From the NCBI GenBank assembly GCA_029204225.1, contig CM055108.1, positions 14,351,744 through 14,415,743 on the forward strand: a DNA stretch of 64,000 nucleotides, given 5' to 3'. The translations under genes and the position numbers were made by a program. Positions 20,692 through 32,998 of the stretch are shown piece by piece (position 1 is the first letter of the stretch; every line of letters begins with the position of its first letter). The stretch comes from Diphasiastrum complanatum (taxonomy: Eukaryota; Streptophyta; Lycopodiopsida; Lycopodiales; Lycopodiaceae). The notes below the pieces were generated by a model that was given only the letters and a program-made list of their open reading frames with translations, was not told where the DNA came from and made no database searches.

Positions 20692-22610
20692 GATTCTTCC
20701 AAGCACATATACTGACAAAAGGTTGGTGTATGGAATTTGCAAGTGCCTTTTTCCACTTTGAGGATCAGGACTTTTTACAGTCGCTACTAGCAACTTCAGA
20801 TACCCCACAATCTTGGAAATGAATGCTGATCTGATACAAGCCCTCACGGTTTAGGTTTTAGTTAACATTAAAAGGTGCAAACAGGATTTCTCTGATATTG
20901 TCCACAAGGAACGATATAATGTCAGCAGTTACTATCATCATGAGTAGCAACTTCAAATATCTGAGTCTTGGAAATGTACATGACTATTATGGATGCCGAT
21001 GAGAAACGAACCTCTCAAATGCCATTCACCTTGGAAGGCACATACAACATTGCTTTGATGGTGAAGACAAGAAACATGGTATCCAAATTATCCTTGATTG
21101 ATGTTAGTGTTGTATTTGCAATAAAAAGATGAGTTCAGTAGCATCTTGTAACCTTGTATAAACTGATAGTCAGAGGTTGCAATGTCCTGGGAGTATTGCA
21201 TTGAAGGTTTTATTTCCAAAACTTGTGCACTGTGTGGGTTTATTTGTTCATGGATGTAGGTAACCAAATTGTAGTCTTAAAGTGGTTACTATGTGATATC
21301 ATTATGGATCTTGGGGCCAAAGTAATAATCTGTCTTCAAAGTAGCTTCTCTTTTATGTTCTAAGTAACATCACAGCTTATTATCACTCACATTGGCTGAG
21401 AAGTGTGTTCTGTTGGTGCTTTCAAATGAAACTGAAGTTACAGCTTCCTCATTGTTAAGCTCTCTTATAGCTGCTTAAAAGCATTGCTTAATATAGTGCA
21501 GAATGAGCCAATTTACGAGGTGAATATAGTTATTTGATCTTCAAGTGGAGCGCTTTTGGTATATCTTTGTGCTTGGGTGTGCAGATCATATCTCTAGCTC
21601 AAGTAGTTAGCACAGGGAACATTGTCACAAGTGGGTTCATTATTAGAACTTAGACTAAGTGTCTCTTTAGAGAAGCTGTACCAAGGGGAGTGTCATGTGC
21701 CAATCTTAGCATTCAAACATGTAATTCATTCTTAAACATCAAATTAGCATGGCAAGAAATCAGAAAAATTATCAAGAATCAAGAAACTAGATAAAATTGG
21801 CAAATCTTCAACAAATTAGACAAAGTAGGATAACAATCCTCATTATCAATGATCATTCATTACATTGGGCTTGAATCTAAAGCATGATCAAAGGTCATGT
21901 GATTTTAGGCACATGAACCACAAAACACATAAGGAAAGCTCTCAAAGTGCAGCTTCAAGAACACTTCTAGTTCAAAAATGACAAAAGTAGAATAGCTTCT
22001 AAATTTAGCATGACCTTAGCTGTTTATAATGGTCCTTTGTTTCTCTAATATGAGTTAGGGGCCTTATTTAGCATTACTACAATTCCACTATTGACAAATA
22101 TAGTGTAGTTCAAGCCAATTTATTAAGATTGGAATATGTTAATGATGCAAGTGTCAACAAGTTTGAGGAGTTTTGGAGAACATTGCATCAAATTTATGAT
22201 GATGGATTACATGCTAGGAGACATTATTGCGCTCTATAAAATTTACAACAATGGAATTAGATACTAAAAATCCAATACATATGTGCATGTTTCACTTGTG
22301 TGCATCTAATTACACCATACTTCATCTAAGATATAGTCCATGCGGATAAAAGTTTGCGAAGGAATTATTCTAGTATTAAACTATAGCTCTCAACATGTAC
22401 TAGTATTTCAATACCAAGACAATATACCATGAAATTGACAATGATCAATACTATTCGTTAAGCCCAATTGCATAAGCATGAGTAGTCACTTGTTAATGAT
22501 GTTTCATTGATCAACAATTGTACAAATGTCATAGAATTAGGCCTACTAAATACTACAATGCTAGTTATAGTTTTAAACAAGACAACAATGATAGATTGTG
22601 ACTACGCATT
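20692..22610. other. Downstream flank of the EEP gene, no second gene seen
   Basis: The first few hundred bases presumably hold the 3' UTR; AATAAA at 21120 is a candidate polyadenylation signal. The rest has only short unsupported frames up to the retroelement array that begins near 22611. Confidence 0.55.
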
Positions 22611-22674
22611 TTGTTTGAAATTTTGAGAATAGAACGGTTCGATGCGACACAAATTTCAGTCGCTCTGATACCAC

Positions 22675-22797
22675 TGTTTGAGAAACCCGGATGGAATTCG
22701 ATTCTGTCTGTCGGTTACTGCATGCTAAATCATATCTACAATCCTCCAGAGTGTAGGCAGACATTGTTGACCTACGTTATAATTCGTTTAAGCATCT
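22675..22797 (-). repeat. LTR 3' fragment joined directly to RNase H
   Basis: The U5-side 123 bp of the family LTR abuts RNase H coding sequence at 22798, so the end of RNase H, the PPT and U3 are deleted. On the other side (22611-22674) are the PBS TGGTATCAGAGC and a short leader. Confidence 0.75.
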
Positions 22798-24592
22798 TTT
22801 GAAGGTAGTGTAGGATTCGTGTGGCAATCTTCCAATGTGTCCAGCCTGGGTTCGCTGAACTGGCTCATCCTGAACACATCATAAGCAATGTCAGGGCGTG
22901 TGTTATCTGCTAGATACATCAGTGATCCAATCAACCTCCTGTAAGGCGTGTGCTGCATTATCTCCTTCTCTTCGTCAGTCTTCGGACAATATTCGTTTGT
23001 CAGAATTGTTCCTACAAGCATTGGGGTGTTTGCCCCTTTGCAATCTGTCATCCCGAAATCATCTAGAATCTTCTGGATGTACCTGGACTGATGAAGGTAT
23101 AGCTTTCCTTCGTTATAGTCATGGTCGATTTGCAAGCCTAGATAACATCTGGCTTTTCCTAGGTCTGTTATCTCGAAATGTTTCGAGATGTCGCTCTTCA
23201 CTTCGGCAATTAGCTCTTCGCTTCTGCCAAGTATCAATGTGTCGTCCACATACACATGTCCACATACACAGCAACAATGATGATCTCCCCGTCTGTGATC
23301 CTTATATAAACATTGGAGTCGGCCATCAGTGGCTCGAAGCATAAGGATCATAGGGCATGATCCTTCTTCTTGTACCACTGTCGCGCGGATTGCTTCAATC
23401 CGTAGATACTTCTGTGCATTCGGCAGGCATAGGTGGGAAGTGATTCACAGATGTAACCCGGAGGTTGGTCCATATAGACTTCTTCGTCTAATTCGCCATG
23501 CAAGAATGCTGTCTTCTCGTCGACTATGTGAATCCTGAGATTGTAAGTGGCTGCATATGCAAATAGCAAATGTAGGACATGCTTCACGACTGGAGAGAAA
23601 GTCTCAGTGTAGTCGATGTCATACTTCTGAGAAAATCCCTTCACTACAAGTCTGGCTTTATACCTCGAAACATTTCCGTTCGGTCCAAACTTCAGCTTGT
23701 ATACCCATTTGCATTGCATTGTGTTCCGCTTGTCTGGTACTGGCTGTAGTGTCCATACCTCATTCTTCTTCATGGATTCGATCTCCTCGTTCATGGCTTG
23801 GATCCATTTGTCCTTGTCTGGACTGTCAATGGCTTTCTCAAATGTTTGTGGTTTGTCACTAAATCCACAGAACTCTTCGGATGTCAAAGCCAAGTTGCCT
23901 GGCATGAATCTGGTTGGCGCTCTTCGTTCTCTTGTTGATTTCCTGGGAGATTCTTCATGTACTGCAATGTCCTTGCCTTTGTCTCTTCGGCTAGGTCCGG
24001 AACCATTTCGGTTTATAGGCGTTCTAGCTGCAGGCAGGCTTGCGGTCCTTTCTTCGTCTAATTTGTCGCTCAACTGATGTGGGGCTCGAACATCTTCGTC
24101 TGAGTGTTCGGGTTCTACTCCCTCTGGCATGGTTGGCAGGTCGTAGTACTGCTTTCCTAAGACTTCATAGCTGGCTGAATCATCATCGACCATTGTTTTG
24201 GTCTCGTCAAACTTGACGTCTCTGACTATCTTCACTTGATATCTCTTTGGCATGTAGATCATGTAGTATGACAAATGGTTGTCATACCCGACGAGGTATC
24301 CTTGTTCAACTTTCTCATAAAGCTTGTCTGAAACGTGTGCATAAGATGCACAGCCAAAGATCCGAACGTGTGTCAGATTGGGCTTTCTGCCCCACCATAG
24401 TTCGTGTGGTGTCGTGTGAGGAACACCAGATCTGCCTATCCTGTTCTGGATATAGGCAACTGTAGCTACTGCTTCAGCCCATAATACTCTTGGTACTTTC
24501 GAGTAGGCAATCATGCACCTTGCGGCTTCCATGACTGTCCTGTTCTTCCTTTCAGCAACACCATTGTGTTGTGGTGTATAGGATGCGGTCAT
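22798..24592 (-). pseudogene. Copia integrase C-terminus, RT and partial RNase H (region A)
   Basis: A 414-residue frame (23348-24592) runs from the integrase Glu region (YTPQHNGVAERKNR) through the C-terminal domain and linker into RT (CKWVYKLKFGPNGNVSRYKA, FLHGELDEEVYM and IYGLKQSARQWY). A second frame (22788-23378) continues with YVDDTLILG and the IQKILDDFGM region to the start of RNase H (TRPDIAYDV). The frames part near 23350. A short repeat of the CACATGTCCACATACAC kind lies just before the YVDD codons. This is the longest uninterrupted pol reading frame in the array. Confidence 0.88.
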
Positions 24593-25092
24593 TTTGTGAA
24601 GGATTCCTCGATCGTTGCAGAAGTCAGCGAAGCGGTTCGAGATGTATTCTCACCACGATCGGTTCTGATCTGCTTCACCTTGCTTTTTGTGCATCTTTGT
24701 GTCCAATTCACGTATTCTATGAACTTGTCGAGTGCCTCCAATTTGTTGTGTATGAAGTAGACTCTGGCAAACTTGTCATAGTCGTCAATGAAGGTGACGT
24801 AGTATTTTGAGCCTCCTACTGAGATCACATCGAAGGGTCCGCAGATGTTCGAATGTACCAGCTCAAGAGTCTTTGTCGTTCTAAAGGAGTCCTTGGTGAA
24901 GGGAGTTCGTGACATCTTCCCTTTCATACATGCATCACTGGTTGTTGAGTTCGTTGCATTCGTGATGCTTACTCTTGTGATAGCTCCATGCTGGCTTGTC
25001 TGATACAATGCCATTGGGTTCATGTGGCACAGTGTTTTGTGCCATAGAACATCTGTAGATCCATGAGCTTGGTGTGCTTGATCTGCTGGTAG
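24589..25092 (-). pseudogene. Copia pre-integrase and integrase N-terminus (region A)
   Basis: The frame 24589-25023 contains the pre-integrase tail (HMNPMALYQ), then CMKGKMSRTPF, LELVHSNICGPF and FIDDYDKFARVYF (first catalytic Asp region). It reaches RTDRGEN and then shifts frame. Upstream the sequence jumps from PADQAHQAH-like coding directly into the PBS and leader (about 25092). Gag and protease are therefore deleted. Confidence 0.82.
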
Positions 25093-25142
25093 GCGCTGTT
25101 GTGATTTAGGCGACGATCGTATTTCAGTCGCTCTGAATCGCT

Positions 25143-25750
25143 TGTTGAGAAACTCGGATGGAATTCGATTCTATCTGCTGGCTATGCCTGCTATAACAGA
25201 TCTACAATCATCCAAAGTGTAGACAGACACTGCTGACCTACGTTTAATTGTTTAAGCATTCAACAAGATGAACCAGTGTGCGGAAATAATGACAGCTGAT
25301 TATGAACAAACAACAGTCAAACATCAAATCATTCGAGATCATTCAACATGCACATTCAAACTACTATATTATCAATGATCCTTTTGTAAGAGCGCTGTTG
25401 TGACAAACCCACGTAGTGAGTCGGCGCGATAAATACTATATCTCTCACGAATAATATCAGATCGTCTCGCTTCCTAGCGGACTTCTTGGACGTCGACTCA
25501 AACAACACTATGCTTAGCTCAGGTTGACACTCAACCAATTGACAATCCAACTGATGTTCAATCCATTCTCTGATTTTCAATTTGATTATATAGATGGAAA
25601 CAGAAAGGGTTTAATCTAATCTAAGATTACAAGAATGGCTAATTAAGCACATTTCAACAGTATCCAGATTGCCTTCAGCATCATTCATAGAGGGTGACGT
25701 CCTCCTGGTACATTCTTGATTTCCTTTGTATTTGGATCGTAAAGATCCGC
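25143..25750 (-). repeat. LTR-L of the array
   Basis: The U5 end TTTCTCAACA is at 25143. A TATATAAT-like box lies near 25585 on the minus strand. A purine stretch, AAAGGTGGCGG near 25750, may be the PPT, which sets the U3 end approximately. Similarity to LTR-R continues to about 25970 through the shared 3' internal tail. Confidence 0.65.
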
Positions 25751-25970
25751 CACCTTTCGGTCTTCGGGAGTTGTTTGGCTGCGTGTCTTGTTCGGGCTTC
25801 GCTTTCCCTTTTGAGCTCCTTCGGTCCTCGAACATTTGACCTTAGCCTTCGAGTGTCTTTCAGTCATCGAGAACATCTGACTTTCGTTTGTGGGCAGCTC
25901 TCTTGTATTTCCACAAGCTCGAATCCAAAAGTTAGCAAAGCTTTGTGGCTTGAAACATTTTGTTTCTTCA

Positions 25971-26828
25971 GCTTTTTCTCAAAGCGTGGTAGCTTAATGA
26001 TTCCTAGACTTGTCCTCTACCTCTCGAACATCCCCTTGTCTAAAGGTTTTGTAAAGATGTCCACCACCATCTGCTTCGTTCCGATGAAGCTGGTCTTCAG
26101 TTCCTTCTTGCGACTAGGTTTCTTATCAAATGATATTTGATTGCAATGTGTTTCGTCCTCGAATGAAACACGGGATCCTTTGTCAAGTGTGTGGCAGAAG
26201 TATTGTCCATCTGCAAGATCAGACGCTGTCTGGTGGTGGTCTCACCCAGTCCGTTGAGGAACTGTCTGAGCCATGTGATTTCGTTGGCCATCTTCGCGGC
26301 TGCAACATATCCTGCTTCGCAGGGGATGACTGAGTTGTGCTGGTCTACTTCTTGCTGACCCAGAGAATTGCTGCATCTGTTGCAATGGTGCACCCTCCTA
26401 AGACACTTTAACAGTCGTCCTTGAGTGATGCCCAACTTGCATTGCTGTAGGAGTGCATCTGGAATCCGGCATCACAAGAGTAACACAGCCCGGAATCCTT
26501 CGTTTTATGAAGGTACTGTAGGATTCGCCTCGCAACCTTCTAGTGTGTGGAGTCTGGGTTCGTGCTGTTGAATTGGCTTCTGAACATGACATAAGCAAAG
26601 TCGGGGCATGTGTTATCTGCTAGATACATTAATGATCCAATTAGCCTTCTATAAGGCGTGTGTTGCATTATCTCCTTCGTCAGTCTTCGGACAATCTTCG
26701 TTTGTCAAAATTGTTCCTACAAGCATTGGGGTGTTTGCCCCTTTGCAATCTGTCATCTCGGAATCATCTAGGATCTTCTAGATGTACATGGATTGATGAA
26801 GGTATAGCTTTCCTTCGTCATAGTCAAG
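25971..26828 (-). pseudogene. Copia RT end and RNase H (region B)
   Basis: Frames at 26660-26828 (IQ-rich RT tail), 26398-26598 and 26097-26435 read as the end of RT and RNase H. They include the QMDNTSATHLTKDPVFH region and TKHIAIKYHLIRN, followed by the DIFTKPL-like end near 26040. Several frameshifts break it. It is close in sequence to region A where both exist. Confidence 0.75.
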
Positions 26829-27425
26829 CTCACCTGATGTCTTCCATCCTGGTCACCATCCTGCTAGACAAGCCGAACTCCAAAGCATCACCTGCTCCAC
26901 TTGACCCCTAGCATCTGCTCGCTCTCTCCCTGGCTATGTGCCACCCGACACTATGCCAACGCAAGCCTGTCCCTAAGTCGTCGCTCATGGGATCCTGAGA
27001 CCACTGCCTCCCTGATCGTACTGAGGTATATGGCTCTGAGTGACTCCCTCTAGGCTTTCCCATGATCTCACCACCTGAGAATCTGCACCATGGAAATTCC
27101 AACACCTGTGCCAAGCCTAGACTCTGGCAAATACAACCAAATGCATGAAAGCTATAGGTAGCTTATTCACGCCTGTGATGGTAGATGCCTCCCCATCGAT
27201 AACAATGTCCAAAACTGGGCCCCTGCTGTAATGCCAACCTATACTCCCACATGAGCACACCATGAAGTCTTCGCCATCAGTGTCCCCTGCAATAGATCGC
27301 TAGCAAAACACTCACTGCTCCACCTTCCGATCCACTCAGCTCAGCAATTGATGAACTACTGAGAGAGTTCTGGCCAGCTTTTCGTAAAAGTCGTTTGAAG
27401 CCATTTATGAGCAATTTTTCGTGAA
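26829..27425. other. Foreign insert within region B
   Basis: About 600 bp of clearly more GC-rich sequence replaces the first half of RT. I recognise no domain in it. A 68-residue minus-strand frame (26908-27114) has no known motif. The junctions with copia coding sequence are abrupt on both sides. Confidence 0.55.
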
Positions 27426-28111
27426 TTCTTCAATCTTCTCGTTTATGGCTTGGATCCATTTGTCCTTGTCTGGACTGTCAATTGCATTCTCAAATGTTTG
27501 TGGTTCGCCACTGAATCCACAGAACTCTTCGGATGTCGAAGCCGAGCTGCCTGGCTGGCGCTCTTCGTTCTCTTGTTGATCTCCTAGGAGATTCTTCGGG
27601 TACTATAATTTTCTTGTCTTTTTCTCTTCGGCTAGGTTCGGAACCATTTCGGTTTACAGGCGTGCTAACTGCAGACAGGCTTGCGATCCTTTCTTTGTCT
27701 GCTCAGTTCACGTATTCTGTGAACTTGTCGAGTGCTTCCGATTTGTTGTGTATGAAGTAGACTCTAGCAAACTTGTGTAGTCGTCAATGAAGGTGATGTA
27801 ATATTTTGAGCCTCCTACTGAGATCATGTCAAAAGGTCTGCAGATGTCCGAATGTACCAACTCTAGAATCTTTGTTGTTTTGAAGGAGTCCTTGGTAAAA
27901 GAAGTTCGGGACATCTTTCCTTTTATGCACGCATCATGGTTGTCGAGTTCTTTGCATTCGTGATGCTCACTCTTGTGAAAGCTCCATGTTGGCTTGTTTG
28001 AAACAATGCCATTGGGTTCATGTGACACAGACGTCTATGCCATAGAACATCTGTCAATTCGTGAGCTTGGCGTGCTTGATCTGCTGGTAGGCGCACCTTC
28101 AGATGATACAA
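27426..28111 (-). pseudogene. Copia pre-integrase, integrase and linker (region B)
   Basis: The segments VRLPADQARQAHELTD, HMNPMALFQTSQ, ELVHSDICRPF and FIDDY match region A closely. The integrase core is lost between about 27707 and 27720, where the sequence jumps to the Ser/Arg linker and the FCGFSG-like RT start. Confidence 0.75.
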
Positions 28112-28120
28112 GTTGCCCTT

Positions 28121-29518
28121 TCATCTTCCTTGTGTAATAAGTGTGCTGGTGATGGCATCAATTACATTGCATGTTTCGTTTAAAAATGTCACATGCATAC
28201 CAATGTTTGCTATTCTTGCAACTGAGAGCAAGTATTGCTGCAATGTGGGCACAAATAGAACATCGTCGAGTCGTTGATCCTTGCTGTTTGTGTTGAGCCA
28301 TAGCGAACCAATGCCGTTCACTTGATGTCTTGATCCGTCTCCAAGAACTATGTATCTGGATGGATCTGTACTTCAAAAGTTAGACATTATATGTCTGGTG
28401 TAATGAAGTGAGAGGTTGCTTCTGAGTCAAGGATGACCTCTTGTGTGTCAGATGTCAAGGCTGCACACACATCTATACATAGATAGGCTGTCGAATTTCC
28501 ATTGTTCGACCTTTCTTTGCCTATCTTCAAGCTTTCAGGCTCTTCGACGTAGGATGAACTGTTGCTGTTCTCCCGTTTGCCTTGAGGTTGTTTGTTCCTC
28601 GGATTCCGGTAACAGTCCATGGCTGCATGACCTTTCTTGTGGCTATGAATGTATTTGATCTTCGGGTTCAGCCAAAATGAATCACCTATATGTCCTTCGC
28701 GTCTGCATCTCATGCACGTCTTCTTTTCGCCATCTTGCTGTCTCGACTTTTTTTTGTTCTTCCGTTTGCCTTTGGTGGCTCCCTCTGTCTGCTGATCTTG
28801 ATCCTGCTTTCGGTCTGACTCCCTCTTAGGCTTGAATTGCTTCTTTGACTTTTCTTTATTGTTGTAGAGAGCCTGATTAGAGGCATCTTTCTAATCAAGA
28901 TGCTCACGGGCTTTGACTTCTTCTCGAATCTCGATCACTTCCTTTTCGAGAGTCATCTTTGGATCTTTTGCTGGCAACGTTCGAGTGGTCTGGAAAGATC
29001 TTGGTAAAGCTTGCAACAAGTAGGTGAGCTGCTTCTCAGTTGATACTGCATTGTCTGTGCCAACGTTGTGTAATGAGAGAAACAGATCCTTCATCTTTCT
29101 GATAAAGGATGTGAGGTCTTTGCCATCCCATCGTAGGTTCGTCAGCTAGTCTTCGAGAAGCATTATCTGGCTACATGATTTCGTCTGAAACTTGGTAATT
29201 AATGCATTCCACATCTCTTTTGCATTAGGGAGTGTTGCGAGGTCAAGAGTTAGGCTATCTTCGATGGATAAAGACAACACAACTACTGCCTTGTTGTTTT
29301 TTTCTCTCCATTCTCGTAGCTCTTTGCCTGTAGTTGTAGGTATCTCTTCGGTGCCATCTACCCAGGGCCGTAGCCCTTCTCCCTTTAAGATGAGAGAGGT
29401 CTTCACCTTCCATGATAGGAAGTTTGACCCAGTTGAGTCAAGGATTGTGCAGATCTTCGACTGTATGCTGCGTGTAGATGCAATTGTTGTGAACTGCGTT
29501 CTTGAGCTTGTTTCCTAG
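28121..29518 (-). pseudogene. Copia gag and protease (region B)
   Basis: Gag fragments at 29146-29406 and 28891-29094 are followed by a Lys/Arg-rich region. Next come a CRREGHIGDSFW knuckle with Phe for the last Cys (28387-28713), a protease with VILDSEATSHF, and DDVLFVPTLQQ. The protease Gly after DS is Glu. The start codon present in region C is changed here. Confidence 0.8.
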
Positions 29519-29672
29519 TTTCTTGTTCTAAATGTTTGATCTCCTAGATCTGATAGCTCTGAAGCTATATCAGAAGCTCTGATAGGAGCGAGAGGCTCTG
29601 ATTAATCTCTGCAGCTCTGATAACATTGTTGTGATTCAGGTGACGATCGTATTTCAGTAGCTCTGAATCCAT

Positions 29673-30270
29673 TGTTGAGAAACTCGGATGGAATTCGATT
29701 ATTGTTTGCCAGCTTATGTCTGCTATAACAGATCTACAATCCTCCAAAGTGTAGACAGACACTGTTGACCTACTTTTAATTGTTTAAGCATTCAACAAGA
29801 TGAACCAATGTGCGAAAATAATGAATAAACAGCTGATTACGAACAAACAACAATAAGGCATCAAAGCATTTGAAATCATTCAACATGCGCATTCAAGCTA
29901 CTATATTATCAACGATCCTTTTGTAAGAGCGTCGTTGTGACAAACCACATAGCGCGTTGGCGTGAGCGATACTATGCCTTTCATGAATAATATCAGATCG
30001 TCTCGCTTACTAGCGGACTTCTTGGACGTCGGCTCAAGGCTTAGTTCAGGTTGACACTCAACCAATTGACAATCCAACTGATGTTCAATCCATTCTCTCA
30101 TCTTCAATCTTGTAAATATAGATAAAAAGAGAAAGGGTCTATTCTAATGTAAGATTACAAGAACGACTGATTAAGCACGTTCCAACGGTATCCAGAATGC
30201 CTTCAACATCATCCGTAGAAGGTGACGTCCTCCCGGTACTTTCTTGATTTTTTTTGTACTTGGATTGTAA
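29673..30270 (-). repeat. LTR-R of the array
   Basis: It is closely similar to LTR-L over the whole length and ends TTTCTCAACA at 29673, followed by the decayed PBS TGGATTCAGAGC. The shared 3' internal tail extends to 30497, where region C coding begins abruptly. Confidence 0.7.
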
Positions 30271-30497
30271 AGATCTACCACCTTTCGATCTTCGGGAGTT
30301 GTTTGGCTACGTGTCTTGTTTGGGCTTTGCCTTTTCTTTTAAGCTCATTCGGTCCTTGAACATTTGACCTTCGCCTTCGAGTGTCTTTCAGTCATTGAAC
30401 ATATGGCCTTCGCCTGTGGGCAGCTCCCTTGTATTTTTGTAGGCTCGAATTCAAAAGTTAGCAAAGCTTTGTGGCTCGAAACATTTTTTTCCTTCAG

Positions 30498-31886
30498 GCA
30501 CACCTTCAAATGATACAAGTTCCCTTTTCGTCTTCCTTGTGTAACAAGTGTGCTGGTGCTGGCGTCAATGACATTGCATGTTTTTCATTTGAAAACGTCA
30601 CACGCATTCCAGCGTCTGCTATTCTTGCAACTGAGAGTCTTGTTGCAATGTGGGCACAAATAGAACATCGTCTAATCGTCGGTCTCTGCTGTTTGTGTTG
30701 AGCCATAGCGAACCAATGCCATTCACTTGATGTTTTGATCCATCTCCAAGAACTATGTATTTGGATGGATTTGTACTTCGGAAGTCAGACATTATTCGTC
30801 TGGATGTAATGAAGTGAGGTGTTGTCCCTGAATCAAGGATGACCTCTTGTGTGTCAGATGTCGAGGCTGCACACACATCTATGCATAGATAGGCTGTTGA
30901 ATTACCATTGTTCGACCTTCTTTCACCCATCTTTGAGCTTTCGGGCTCTTCGACGTAGGATGAACTGTTGTGGTTCTCCCGGTTGTCTTGAGGTTGCTTG
31001 TTCCTCGGATTCTGGTAGCAATCCACAACTACATAACCTTTCTTGTGGAAATGAATGCATTCATTTTTCGGGTTCAGCCAACACGAGTCGACTGTATGTC
31101 CTTCGCGTCTGCATCTCACGCATATCTTCTTTTTGTTGTCTTGTTGTCTTAGATCTCCTTTGTCCTTCCATTTGCCTTTGGTGCCTCCTTTTGTCTGCTG
31201 GTCTCGATCCTGCTTTCGATCTGACTCCCTCTTAGGCTTGAATTGCTTCTCCGGCTTTTCCTTGTTGCTGTAGAGATCTTGATCAAAGGCATCCTTGTAT
31301 CAAGGTGCTCACGAGCTTCGACTTCTTCTTGAATCTCGATCACAATTTTTTTGAGAGTCATTTCTGGATCTTTTGATAGCAACGTTCGAGTGGTTTGGAA
31401 GGATCTTGGTAGATCTTGTAACACATAGGTGAGTTGCTTCTCTGCTGATATGACATTGTCTATTCCGGCATTGTGTAACAAAAGGAATAGATCTTTCATG
31501 TTTTTGATAAAGGATGTGAGGTCTTTGCCATCCCGTAGATTTGTCAGTTGGTCTTCAAGAAGCATTATTTGGCTGCGTGATCTTGTCTGGAACCTGGTAA
31601 GCAATGCATCCCACATCTCTCTCGCATTAGAGAGTGTGGTGAGGTCAAGTGTCAAGCTATCTTCGATGGATGAAGACAACACGGCTACTGCCTTGTCATT
31701 CTTTTCTCTCCATTCTTGTAGCTCTTTGCCTATAGTTGTAGGCATCTCTTCGGTGCCATCTACCCAAGGCCATATCCCTTCTCCTTTTAACATGAGAGAG
31801 GTCTTCACCTTCCATGCTAGGAAGTTAGATCCAGCTGAGTCGAGGATTGTGCAGATCTTCGATTGTATGCTGCTTATAGATGCCAT
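30498..31886 (-). pseudogene. Copia gag and protease (region C), pol deleted
   Basis: Gag is open for 245 residues from the ATG at 31886 (FLAWKVKTSLMLKGEG, LPRSFQTTRTLLSKD). A second frame (30619-31119) carries the zinc knuckle CRREGHTVDSCW and a protease with an intact VILDSGTT active site. Coding then shifts frame and reaches the pre-integrase start (about 30498), where it joins the 3' tail of the element. All of integrase, RT and RNase H is missing. Gag is the best preserved of the array. Confidence 0.82.
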
Positions 31887-32090
31887 TGTTGTGAACTGTG
31901 GTCTTCAGCTTGTTTTTGATTTCTTAATCTGAATGTTCGATCTCCTGGATCTGACAGCTCTGAAACTATATCAGAAGTTTTGATAGGAACAAGAGGCTCT
32001 GATTAACCTATACGGCTCTGATACCACTGTTTGAAATTTTGAGAACAGAATGGTTCGATGCGACACGAATTTCAGTCGCTCTGATACCAC

Positions 32091-32210
32091 TGTTTGAGAA
32101 ACCCAGATGGAACTCGATTCTGTCTGCCGGCTACTGCCTGCTAGATCAGATCTACAATCCTCCAGAGTGTAGACAGACACTGCTGACCTACGTTATAATT
32201 CGTTTAAGCT
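32091..32210 (-). repeat. LTR 3' fragment and PBS at the right end of the array
   Basis: The U5 end TTTCTCAAACA at 32091 is followed by G and TGGTATCAGAGC, the best-preserved PBS of the family. The LTR-end plus PBS stretch (TTTCAAACAGTGGTATCAGA) is repeated about 65 bp further in, a small tandem duplication. Confidence 0.75.
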
Positions 32211-32936
32211 CTCAACAATTTCTTGCTATACTTATTTTCTCTCTTGTTGAGTTGGCATTGTGGCCACTTTTTCTTCCCCTTCATCTATCAAGTCTTGATT
32301 TGAAAGTGTCGATTGTTCAAAGGTATAAATGCTTGGTCGGGTGGTTAGTGGTTTCCCTATTAAGTTATGGCCATCCAATGTTGCTACAATGCAGCCCTTG
32401 TATCACATCTTTCAAGTGGAGCTACCAAGTGGCACGTGCTATGGCTCATAATTGCTTAAAGCCGTGTGGGCCTAAGTTGAGACTCTTTCTGCTTGGGTGA
32501 ATCTTGCAAAAATTCTTTCAAGTCAGTGTGCCAATACACAAGGTCTTTTGGTGGAGAATTCAGATTAATGTCCTAGATGAATTCATCATATAGCCTCACA
32601 ATGTGTCTTCTCCTTCGCTTCTATCTATGTTTGGCTGAACAAGATTGAACATCGTTTGCCTTTCTTGTCTTGTTCAGCCCTAGCCATCACTAGTGTTACT
32701 ACCATACTAAATTGATCCAAGGCATCTTTGAACTCTCCATCTTCTTGGTTGCCTTTTTAGGTTTGGTGCTAGCTTTCATTAAGCTTCCCCTCTTTATTGA
32801 TGGCCTTGTGCAACTATTTGGTCCCTTAATATAATAATTTGTCAATTGGCTTTGAGATTGTGACATTGTAGGCCAATTGTGTGAGTAAGGGCTCAACCAT
32901 CATTCTGTCACTCATTGATAAGAAAATGTTTGGTGT

Positions 32937-32998
32937 GGGCCTCTATAGTGTAGGCCACTTCTTTCTACTCTATGAAGTGGCCTACACTATAGAGGCCC
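32937..32998. repeat. Perfect 25-bp inverted repeat with 12-nt loop
   Basis: Arms 32937-32961 and 32974-32998 are exact reverse complements (GGGCCTCTATAGTGTAGGCC plus five more bases). A partial third copy of one arm (GAAGTGGCCTA) occurs near 33089. It would fold into a stable stem. Confidence 0.9.

Larger units (their letters stand above)
22611..32210 (-). mobile_element. Concatemer of one copia family with shared LTRs
   Basis: Read on the minus strand the order is: LTR fragment (32210-32091), PBS and internal region C (32090-30498), LTR-R (about 30270-29673), internal region B (29672-25971), LTR-L (about 25750-25143), internal region A (25142-22798), LTR fragment (22797-22675), and a stub of PBS and leader (to 22611). 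All four LTR ends carry the same ending, TTTCTCAAACA or TTTCTCAACA, followed by a PBS or its decayed form and the leader motif CAGAGCGACTGAAAT. Each internal region is deleted differently. Single LTRs between internal regions point to unequal LTR-LTR recombination rather than separate insertions. Confidence 0.75.

Noticed and set aside
23329-24810. Plus-strand frames of 64-148 residues across 22898-24810
   Set aside because: They are antisense shadows of the well-supported copia pol frames on the minus strand.
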